A DNA stretch of 64,000 nt from Sipunculus nudus (lineage: Eukaryota > Annelida > Sipuncula > Golfingiida > Sipunculidae): the NCBI GenBank assembly GCA_026874595.1, contig CM049320.1, positions 42,914,714 through 42,978,713 of the forward strand, written 5' to 3'. Shown one piece after another: positions 49,701 to 55,345 of this stretch. A program made the position numbers and the translations under genes. Every line of letters begins with the position of its first letter. Position 1 is the first letter of the stretch. The notes under the pieces were generated by a model that was not told where the DNA came from, ran no database searches, and saw only the letters and a list, made by a program, of their open reading frames with translations.

Positions 49701-52700
49701 TAATGGTGAACTCAGGGTCAGTGAGTAGCTTGGGAGGCTGCCTGGCCATCATGTTATTAGTTAGGTACAGTGTGCTGGTGTTAATGGTGAACTCAGGGTC
49801 AGTGAGTAGCTTGGGAGGCTGCCTGGCCATCATGTTATTAGTTAGGTACAGTGTCCTGGTGTTAATGGTGAACTCAGAGTCAGTGAGTAGCTTGGTAGGC
49901 TGCCTGGCCATCATGTTATTAGTTAGGTACAGTGTCCTGGTGTTAATGGTGAACTCAGAGTCAGTGAATAGCTTTGGAGGCTGCCTGGCCATCATGTTAT
50001 TAGTTAGGTACAGTATGCTGGTGTTAATGGTGAACTCAGAGTCAGTGAGTAGCTTGGGAGGCTGCCTGGCCATCATGTTATTAGTTAGGTACAGTGTGCT
50101 GGTGTTAATGGTGAACTCAGGGTCAGTTAGTAGCTTGGGAGGCTGCCTGGCCATCATGTTATTAGTTAGGTACAGTATGCTGGTGTTAATGGTGAACTCA
50201 GAGTCAGTGAGTAGCTTGGTAGGCTGCCTGGCCATCATGTTATTAGTTAGGTACAGTGTGCTGGTGTTAATGGTGAACTCAGGGTCAGTTAGTAGCTTGG
50301 GAGGCTGCCTGGCCATCATGTTGTTAGTTAGGTACAGTATGCTGGTGTTAATGGTGAACTCAGAGTCAATGAGTAGCTTGGGAGGCTGCCTGGCCATCAT
50401 GTTATTAGTTAGGTACAGTGTGCTGATGTTAATGGTGAACTCAGAGTCAGTGAGTAGCTTGGGAGGCTGCCTGGCCATCATGTTATTAGTTAGGTACAGT
50501 GTGCTGATGTTAATGGTGAACTCAGGGTCAGTTAGTAGCTTGGGAGGCTGCCTTGCCATCATGTTATTAGTTAGGTACAGTATGCTGGTGTTAATGGTGA
50601 ACTCAGGGTCAGTTAGTAGCTGGGTAGGATGCCTGGCCATCATGTTATTAATTAGGTACACTGTGCTAATGTAATGGTGAACTCAGAGTCAGTTAGTAGC
50701 TTGGGAGGCTGCCTGGCCATCATGTTATTAGTTAGGTACAGTATGCTGGTGTTAATGGTGAACTCAGAGTCAGTGAGTAGCTTGGGAGGCTGCCTGGCCA
50801 TCATGTTATTAGTTAGGTACAGTATGCTGGTGTTAATGGTGAACTCAGAGTCAGTTAGTAGCTTGGGAGGCTGCCTGGCCATCATGTTATTAGTTAGGTA
50901 CAGTATGCTGGTGTTAATGGTGAACTCAGAGTCAGTGAGTAGCTTGGGAGGCTGCCTGGCCATCATGTTATTAGTTAGGTACAGTATGCTGGTGTTAATG
51001 GTGAACTCAGAGTCAGTGAGTAGCTGGGTAGGCTGCCTGGCCATCATGTTATTAGGTACAGTGTACTGGTGTTAATGGTGAACTCAGAGTCAGTGAGTAG
51101 CTGGGTAGGCTGCCTGGCCATCATGTTATTAGTTAGGTACAGTGTGCCGGTGTTAATGGTGAACTCAGGGTCAGTTAGTAGTTGGGTAGGCTTCCTGGCT
51201 ATCATGTTATTAGCTAGGCACAGTATGCTGGTGTTAATAGTGAACTCAGAGTCAGTGAGTAGCTGGGTAGGCTGCCTGGCTATCATGTTATTAGGTAGAT
51301 ACAGTGTGCTGGTACTGATGTTGAACTTGGGGTACTTCTATAACTGGCCTGTGTTACAGGTGCTCTTTTTATTGTGTGACACGGGCGTGACTCATGTTGT
51401 GACACCCTCGCCGGGCAGTTTGTTACATTCGCAGTTTAATCTGTACTGGTTGAACTCTCATTGTCATGGCTAGCTTTGGGCTTTTTCGCCTGGTTGTGAG
51501 TCACGTGTGGACCCTGGTATGTAGGGACGCACACGGCAATGTTCTTCTAGATGGTTCCTGATGGTTCGTGTTTACTGTGTATTGTAGGATCTTTTAGACT
51601 GTTAGAGAAAAGGAAAATTCTCGGCTTGGGGTGAAGAGTATATAAAGGGGCTGTGTTTTAGAGCCAAGAGAGCAGCAGAGAAGATTTCCAGTGTACGCAG
51701 AAGCATGTGTGTCAGTAGCTGGGACCTTATCTGACGAGTGCGGCAATTATAGATTTTCTTCAAACTTTCTCCTGGATTTTGTGCATTTGGACTTCACTTT
51801 ACTTTTTGGATTGTTACAAGAGCTTTACACGGGACTGTCATTCTCCGAGAGTATATATTTAAAGAACATATCGTTGTGATGGTGGTGGTATCCAGGTAAT
51901 GGGCACTTTGTGTATTTTACTGTGTGATTGTATTGATTTCTTGTCATACTGCTGTTTTACTGTATAATTGTATTAATTTAGTGTATTGTAATGTTAGGGT
52001 TGTTTTAATAAATAAATTATGGTTATTTGTTAACAGAAAAACACTTACTTCTTTATTCATTCCCCTAGACATTTCACGCTGCCTAGTGTTACAGAATCTG
52101 AATTTTTTTATCTCCATTGCGGGATTTGTGTTCATCACGCATACGTGATCTGTTTATATTAGGTTCTGTAACACCTGTCATACCAGTCGTTGGTATTTTA
52201 CCAAATAAAGATATATCAAGAGAAAAAAAGCCTTGTGAAGCTTTTTATACAGTTGTAGTTTATGTAAAATATGTCTGTACTCAGTGGTCTACTTCACATA
52301 GTCTCCTGTAGAATATGTGCATCTTCTCACTGTATATACTAGGGCTGCATCAATATACCAATACACATCAATTTGGTTACCAATACACCTCGCATGCTGT
52401 ATCTTTGTATCAATTAACAATTCCTGCAAACAAATATAGAGACAATGCTAACCTAAGCTATGATCATAATCTTGAGCTAGTTTTGTTTCTTTTGTTGGCC
52501 TTTTAAGACTTGAATAAGATCACATTTATTGTTGTATGATCAACTAGATAAGGGATGTATGTACACTTGCCAGTGCTTCCATGACAAACCGGCAAGTGTG
52601 AGCATTGACAGACAGATAATGTGAACGGTCCTCCATAGCGTTGATTGTATTTCTATCACTGAAATATGTATATGTACGGCATGTATTTCATTTTATGATT

Positions 52701-53668
52701 CATTATCATATCTCTGATTATTTTTTAAATATGAGCAAAGCAATGTCTTGAGGTCTTTTTATACCTGCACAGCCTGTACTAGATGAAAACAACTGTAATT
52801 GGGCGTCAAAGCCTAGTGAAAATCAACCATTACTTTACCAGGAGAAATGTGATTTTGGGATTCACATTCCCAGAAACATATGAAAACTGTGCTTTCATAA
52901 CATATAAGATAATGACCTGAATTCTTCCCATTAACCTACTAGGAAGGGGTTGAGGAAAGGACAAAAAAACAAAATCTAAATTTTAATACCTGATATTTAG
53001 TCCACTTTTAAACACATGAGGTTAAATAAATAGGAGATAAAACTTATCTAAATATTAAATATCTCATGCCATATATGAAATGAATGTTTTTGCCCATCAT
53101 TTGAAATGAGTGCCTACCAACCCTGAAGTGGACACTGCAGCACTATCTTATGGCGTCACTGATATGTGGATCACTTGAGCTAAACATAAGCATACGACTG
53201 CCTGAAATGCTCTGGCATATATTTGTATATATGTAAATATATATATATATATATGTAAGTATGTGTGTGTGTTTCTGTGTGTACACATAAATTATGGGTC
53301 TTTTTAATCACAAAAGTTTTAATAAGAAAATGATTCACAAAGAAAACTAAGCGTATCATCAATACGTATCAGATATCGCTTTAGGTGTATCACAATTCGT
53401 ATTGTACTAGAATAGGCTGACCAATACCTAGCCCTAGTAGATACACTAGTGTACTTCATGTGCAGTCTCCTGTCTAATATATCTGCTGTATTTTCTCTGT
53501 AGGTAGACTGCTGAACTTCACTTGCAGACTCCTGTGTAATATGTTTGTATTTTCTCTGTAGGTACCGTGGTGTACTTTACATACAGTCTCCATCACAGCG
53601 TAGAGAATCACGTGTTCAGAGAAGACATCCAGTTGGAGGAAAGAGCTTTACTCCTTGACCAGGAATGA
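25566..53668 (+). CDS. SLC7A4/SLC7A14-like: SLC7 cationic amino acid transporter family protein (five coding exons, 721 aa)
   Basis: Joining 25566-25761, 30109-30279, 34404-35983, 39764-39875 and 53562-53668 gives 2166 nt, ending in TGA. All introns are GT..AG and all phases match (1, 1, 0, 1). The product carries the CAT hallmarks in order: LLGIGSMVGSGIY (first helix), EFATRISKTGGTYLYTY and GEIWAFLVGWGLL (helices 2-3), AWSGYLDSLF, SANEE-type VANEETKDPLKSIP, TRLSYTISHHGLLP, then VPCVPVLPLLSMF and IGTVVYFTYSLHHS near the end. An acidic/Ser-rich loop of about 170 residues (about 415-585) precedes the last helices. That loop and the 721-residue length favour the SLC7A4/A14 branch over classical CAT1-3. 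Expected role: multi-pass membrane amino-acid transporter. Substrate cannot be told from sequence. Its introns are swollen by repeats. Confidence 0.85.
25762..26448. other. Intron 1, left part
   Basis: AT-rich intronic sequence between the exon-1 donor and the solo LTR. I see no repeat copy or coding exon. Confidence 0.6.
26449..27222 (-). mobile_element. Solo LTR, 774 bp, inside intron 1
   Basis: Begins TGTTACAG and ends CGGTAACA, with the 4-bp duplication ATAT on both sides (26445-26448 and 27223-27226). It is homologous along its length to the reverse complement of 51352-52173. Read on the minus strand it has a GAGTATATAAGGGG TATA box near 26950-26965 and an AATAAA-type signal further on. 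No internal retroelement sequence adjoins it, so it is a solo LTR left by LTR-LTR recombination. Confidence 0.85.
27223..28534. other. Intron 1, middle part
   Basis: Intronic sequence with a poly-C run at 28452-28467. I see no gene; a short GC-richer patch near 28200-28260 is not protein-like. Confidence 0.5.
28535..29465 (+). repeat. Degenerate copy of the TATCCGCCAAAAC-headed repeat
   Basis: The head reads CACCAAAACAGTTTTGTGGATACTATGTTTT (in pieces), a decayed form of the perfect hairpin at 59671. It continues with repeated modules TATCTCAGGACTGGTT and AAATTTTGCATGTGTA, and ends with ATTTCCCCTTAGCACTTGATCC. The ends of the copies at 39230 and 60775 have the same last module. The palindrome here is degraded to GGTGGCACCACC (near 29068). 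Confidence 0.75.
29630..30108 (+). repeat. 53-bp tandem repeat of the exon-2 splice acceptor (nine copies)
   Basis: The word TGATTTCAG|GCCCT occurs with its AG ending at 29684, 29738, 29790, 29843, 29897, 30003, 30055 and finally 30108, the real acceptor of exon 2. One more copy (near 29955) has AG changed to AT. Spacing is 48-58, mostly 52-54. Each unit holds the pyrimidine tract, AG and the first 15 or so exon bases. In the decoys the exon frame ends quickly (for example GC CCT TGG GTA GCA CTG TGA). Three flavours of spacer (AAATTTT, GTACGTTT, TATGTGTT) recur in order, which points to duplication in blocks. Confidence 0.9.
30109..30279 (+). CDS. Transporter exon 2
   Basis: Starts in phase 1 (completing a Gly codon) and ends TGC A|GTGAGT. 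Encodes PGIVLSFLVAAGVVALAAVCF (helix 2), then the conserved EFATRISKTGGTYLYTY loop and GEIWAFLVGWGLL (helix 3) with the invariant GE-WAF. Its 5' boundary is the last unit of the 53-bp acceptor repeat. Confidence 0.9.
30280..31369. other. Intron 2, left part with dispersed repeat
   Basis: From about 30740 to 31330 a dispersed repeat appears. It includes the inverse of the CCCCAATTTAAATATAC segment found at 5812, and a pair of modules rich in TTGACC and ACTTTTGAAGTA near 31060-31230. I see no exon. Confidence 0.55.
31370..31960 (-). pseudogene. Gypsy RNase H and connection (relic)
   Basis: The minus strand reads FKKIKEVVTSKHCLKYYN, then ATISCDASTPGLDTVLLQQG, which holds the RNase H D-A-S. It continues QPMLYAS (stop), then QEIQRMLSRLEKYDIEYT and YTLLTLSRAPQ, the usual end of the domain before integrase. 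Several stops are present. Confidence 0.8.
31961..32786 (-). pseudogene. Gypsy reverse transcriptase (relic)
   Basis: 32786-32535 reads YDLSLQENVEPVAYPVRRIPESIKPKLKAYLDKM and VKNKIITPVDELSDWVNSLVTVEKP, the N-terminal entry of Ty3/Gypsy RT. The catalytic box is intact as YVDD (32251-32240). 32149-31961 reads CLIKQGSIKYLGHIITGGG and VNWLSRF, the RT thumb. Frame breaks lie between these pieces. Confidence 0.85.
32737..33192 (-). pseudogene. Gypsy aspartic protease (relic)
   Basis: A 151-codon open frame holds FKLDSGSQINIIP (catalytic DSG), then VNLEYRGGLYPVKFFIVEVDSIPILGLKT. The last part contains the flap-to-ILG region that closes the retropepsin fold. This is a complete-looking protease domain. 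The related protein upstream of the minisatellite at 12.2 kb shares LDSGSQ. Confidence 0.85.
33480..33650 (-). pseudogene. Gypsy gag zinc knuckle (relic)
   Basis: The minus strand reads CTRCGSQHAPENFHAHCKTCKK, then a stop, then NKTNHFTRCC. This is the compound C-C-H-C / C-C-H-C knuckle common at the gag end of invertebrate Gypsy elements, with one Cys codon position lost to TAA. Confidence 0.75.
33651..34403. other. Intron 2, right part
   Basis: AT-rich intronic sequence ending in the exon-3 acceptor CTTTCATTTCAG (AG at 34402-34403). Nothing else is seen. Confidence 0.6.
34404..35983 (+). CDS. Transporter exon 3 (large)
   Basis: Starts in phase 1 (A|CT) and ends AAG|GTTAGT in phase 0; 1580 nt, residues 123-649. 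Encodes AWSGYLDSLF, two N-glycosylation-type sites (NLT, NIS) in the outer loop, then about seven helices. It includes YWAMTGFESISVANEETKDPLKSIP (the CAT helix 6 region) and FTTTLLGTVYSYTRLSYTISHHGLLPQ. After VLVLRYQPSD comes an acidic, Ser-rich cytosolic insertion (about residues 415-585). Two more helices follow (CVKISIVLSIVCMTLLLLVVV and WWLIATVVILIILIIIQGFMIW) and then a basic tail. One very large internal exon next to three small ones is notable. Confidence 0.9.
35984..36035. other. Intron 3 start
   Basis: Donor GTTAGT at 35984 with short intronic sequence before the repeat block. Without splicing, the frame closes at 36017-36019 (TAA). Confidence 0.7.
36036..38128 (+). repeat. Hairpin-headed dispersed repeat with six ~337-bp internal units
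   Basis: The head reads AGCTCAGCTGACT-GAA-AGTCATCTGAGCT, a 13-bp near-perfect stem (one mismatch) with a 3-nt loop, at 36038-36066. A (GTCC/GTCT)n tract follows. Then comes a unit with the palindrome GGTGGCGCCACC at 36411, 36748 and 37084, and decayed palindromes near 37421, 37765 and 38107, for a period of 336-344. Shared words per unit are TAACRRGGCACAAATC, GGAAACCAGAAAT, ATTGATCATGAGATGTT and TTTTTGAGACCTTT. Single-unit relatives of the family start at 62039 and 62387. Confidence 0.85.
38129..39305 (+). repeat. TATCCGCCAAAAC-headed dispersed repeat, long copy
   Basis: The head GTATCCGCCAAAACGAAGTT and the tail module GATTTTGGCAGATACATGTAG (near 39250) are inverted relatives (TATCYGCCAAAAYC), followed by TACCCGTATTCTAGTTTT as in the copy at 59671. 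Inside are four exact GGTGGCGCCACC palindromes at 38441, 38590, 38721 and 38870. Repeated modules include TATCTCGGGAACCGTTTGACCGATC. It directly follows the previous repeat with almost no spacer. Confidence 0.8.
39306..39763. other. Intron 3, right end
   Basis: AT-rich sequence ending in TTTGCATTATTAACCCAG, the exon-4 acceptor (AG at 39762-39763). Nothing else is seen. Confidence 0.7.
39764..39875 (+). CDS. Transporter exon 4, source copy of the 81-bp array
   Basis: 112 nt, phase 0 to 1, residues 650-686. Encodes VPCVPVLPLLSMFSVLVLMV, matching the VPL.P.LP..S of CAT helix 13, then NSGSVSSWVGCLTIMLIG, the start of the last helix. Donor ATA G|GTAAGT is strong. From about 39798 on, the exon is itself the first unit of the minisatellite that fills intron 4. 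So the 3' two thirds of this exon and its donor lie within the tandem repeat. Confidence 0.85.
39798..51340 (+). repeat. 81-bp exon-derived minisatellite, about 142 copies
   Basis: The ATG of CCATCATGTTA recurs exactly every 81 bases (39868, 39949, 40030, 40111 ... 51287). The unit equals exon 4 from CAGTGTGCTGG through the donor region. In the + frame it reads SVLVLMVNSGSVSSLGGCLAIMLLVRY, a 27-residue hydrophobic module. In antisense it reads MMARQPPKLLTDPEFTINTSTLYLTNN. Because 81 is a multiple of 3 and both frames lack stops, frames stay open for up to 965 codons (47777-50674, +) and 712 codons (50661-48523, -). Rare indels shift phase (-1 at 40301 and 41029; +1 at 43231, 44690, 45501 and 47769; -4 at about 51053). 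Interior units have TTAGTTAGGTAC in place of the exon donor ATAGGTAAGTAC. There is no evidence that the array is translated. Confidence 0.95.
51295..51300 (+). other. Candidate alternative splice donor in the last array unit
   Basis: In the final unit the sequence is ATG TTA TTA G|GTAGAT, aligned base for base with the real exon-4 donor ATG TTA ATA G|GTAAGT and in the same phase. The unit near 51056 has G|GTACAG at the same place. Interior units lack this. Whether it is used cannot be told. Confidence 0.35.
51639..51646 (+). promoter_or_regulatory. LTR TATA box
   Basis: TATATAAA followed by GGGGCTG, conserved in the minus-oriented copy near 26955. It could start transcription toward exon 5 of the transporter. 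Confidence 0.65.
52007..52016 (+). promoter_or_regulatory. LTR polyadenylation signal
   Basis: AATAAATAAA lies about 360 bp after the LTR TATA box and on the same strand as the transporter gene. It could cause premature 3' end formation within intron 4. Confidence 0.5.
52260..53561 (+). repeat. ~58-bp tandem repeat of the exon-5 splice acceptor, split by a hAT-like element
   Basis: The real acceptor region TCTCTGTAG|GTACCGTGGTGTACTT ... CAGTCTCC is preceded by TCTCTGTAG|GTAGACTGCTGAACTT ... CAGACTCC (AG ending 53502, 59 bp earlier). Before that is CTGTATATAC...ACTAGTGTACTT...CAGTCTCC, now divided by the insertion at 52340-53436. First in line is a diverged copy near 52275 (CTGTACTCAGTGGTCTACTT ... 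AGTCTCC). So the acceptor and the first 30 or so bases of exon 5 exist in four local copies. Confidence 0.8.
52340..53436. mobile_element. 1097-bp hAT-like element in intron 4
   Basis: The ends TAGGGCTG and TAGCCCTA are inverted. The inner ends CATCAATATACCAATAC and GGCTGACCAATACC are related. The flanking 8-mers are GTATATAC (52332-52339) and GTAGATAC (53437-53444), 7 of 8 identical. The interior has no transposase; it contains a (TA)n/(TG)n patch at 53229-53270. It landed inside one unit of the exon-5 acceptor repeat. Confidence 0.75.
53562..53668 (+). CDS. Transporter exon 5 with stop codon
   Basis: Begins in phase 1 and completes Gly, so the join reads LIG-TVVYFTYSLHHS, the usual end of the last CAT helix (IG.LIYF.Y...HS). 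It continues VENHVFREDIQLEERALLLDQE and stops at 53666-53668 (TGA). The acidic cytosolic tail with a dileucine-like EERALLLD could serve in sorting; that is inference. Its acceptor is the last unit of the 58-bp repeat. Confidence 0.88.
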
Positions 53669-53799
53669 ATATGTATGTAACAGAGGGCTTACTTTACAAC
53701 CAGTTTATCTTATAGATGCCAACTGTTTCACCTCTAAATATTTGTGTTGAAAGGTTTGGTTTTGTTGCATTAAACATGTTGAGAGGTTAACACACTAAC
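53669..53799 (+). other. Transporter 3' untranslated sequence (start)
   Basis: AT-rich sequence after the stop. The variant poly(A) signal ATTAAA lies at 53769, just ahead of the 45-bp minisatellite. The next canonical AATAAA on this strand that I noticed is near 55734, beyond the minisatellite. Confidence 0.4.
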
Positions 53800-55345
53800 A
53801 CAAACTGCTTTGTCAGTTTAACAAGGGAATGACTGAGGGATTAACACAGCTGGCTTGTCAGTATAACAAGGAAATGACAGAGGGACTAACACAGCTGGCT
53901 TGTCATTATTGTAAGGGAATGACAGAGGGACTAACAAAGCTGGTTTGTCAGTAAAACAAGAGAATGACTAAAGGACTAACACAGCTGGCTTGTCAGTATA
54001 ACAAGGGAAAGACTGAGGGACTAACACAGCTGGCTTGTCAGTATAACAAGGAAATGACAGAGGGACTAACACAGCTGGCTTGTCATTATTGTAAGGGAAT
54101 GACAGAGGGACTAACACAGCTGGTTTATCAGTAAAACAAGAGAATGACTAAAGGACTAACACAGCTGGCTTGTCAGTATAACAAGGGAAAGACTGAGGGA
54201 CTAACACAGCTGGCTTGTCAGTAAAACAAGAGAATGACTGAAGGATTAACACAGCTAGCTTGTCATTATAACAAGGAAATGACAGGGACTAACACAGCTG
54301 GCTTGTCAGTAAAACAAGAGAATGACTAAAGGACTAACACAGCTGGCTTGTCAGTATAACAAGGGAAAGACTGAGGGACTAACACAGCTGGTTTGTCAGT
54401 AAAACAAGAGAATAACTGAAGGATTAACACAGCTGGCTTGTCATTATAACAAGGAAATGACAGGGACTAACACAGCTGGCTTGTTAGTAAAACAAGAGAA
54501 TGACTAAAGGACTAACACAGCTGGCTTGTCAGTAAAACAAGGGAAAGACTGAGTGACTAACACAGCTGGCTTGTCAGTAAAACAAGAGAATGACTGAAGG
54601 ATAAACACGGCTGGCTTGTCATTATAACAAGGAAATGACAGGCACTAACACAGCTGGCTTGTCAGTATAACAAGGGAATGACTGAGGGACTAACACAGCT
54701 GGCTTGTCAGTAAAACAAGAGAATGACTGAGGGACTAACACAGCTGGCCTGTCAGTATAACAAGGAAATGACAGATGGACTAACACAGCTGGCTTGTCAT
54801 TATAACAAGGAAATGACAGAGGGACTAACACAGCTGGCTTGTCAGTAAAACAAGAGAATGACTGAAGGACTAACACAGCTGGCTTGTCAGTATAACAAGG
54901 AAATGACAGGGACTAACACAGCTGTCTTGTCAGTAAAACAAGAGAATGACTAAAGGACTAACACAGCTGGCTTGTCAGTATAACAAGGGAAAGACTGAGG
55001 GACTAACACAGCTGGCTTGTCAGTAAAACATGAGAATGACTGAAGGACTAACACAGCTGGCTTGTCAGTATAACAAGGGAATGACAGAGGGACTAACACA
55101 GCTGGCTTGTCAGTAAAACAAGAGAATGACTAAAGGACTAACACAGCTGGCTTGTCAGTATAACAAGGGAAAGACTGAGGGACTAACACAGCTGGCTTGT
55201 CAGTAAAACAAGAGAATGACTTAAGGACTAACACAGCTGGCTTGTCAGTATAACAAGGAAATGACAGAGGGACTAACACAGCAGGCTTGTCATTATTGTA
55301 AGGGAATGACAGAGGGACTTACACAGCTGGCTGGTCAGTAAAACT
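53800..55345. repeat. 45-bp minisatellite, about 34 copies
   Basis: The unit is AGCTGGCTTGTCAGTATAAC / AAGGGAAAGACTGAGGGACT / AACAC, with AAAACAAGAGAATGACT variants and some 43-bp units that lack one AG. Longer blocks (two to four units) recur in the same order, so it too grew by block duplication. The antisense 15-residue repeat frame at 54622-54876 comes from the array and is not a gene. Confidence 0.9.

Larger units (their letters stand above)
51352..52173 (+). mobile_element. Solo LTR, 822 bp, at the distal edge of the array
   Basis: Begins TGTTACAGG and ends TTCTGTAACA, giving 8-bp inverted ends (TGTTACAG/CTGTAACA). It is flanked by the 4-bp duplication CCTG (51348-51351 and 52174-52177). 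A TATA box lies at 51639 and AATAAATAAA at 52007, both on the + strand, so this LTR is in the same orientation as the host gene. It is homologous in reverse to 26449-27222. No internal element sequence adjoins. Confidence 0.88.

Noticed and set aside
40281-51075. Very long open frames (up to 965 codons +, 712 codons -) as large repetitive proteins
   Set aside because: They follow from an 81-bp stop-free unit derived from exon 4. They lack a start context or unique ends, and there is no sign of translation. Annotated as repeat and kept only as a hypothesis.
26449-52173. The two LTRs as ends of one 25-kb retroelement
   Set aside because: They are in opposite orientation, each has its own 4-bp duplication, and host exons lie between them.
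54622-54876. 84-codon antisense frame with 15-residue repeats
   Set aside because: Produced by the 45-bp minisatellite.
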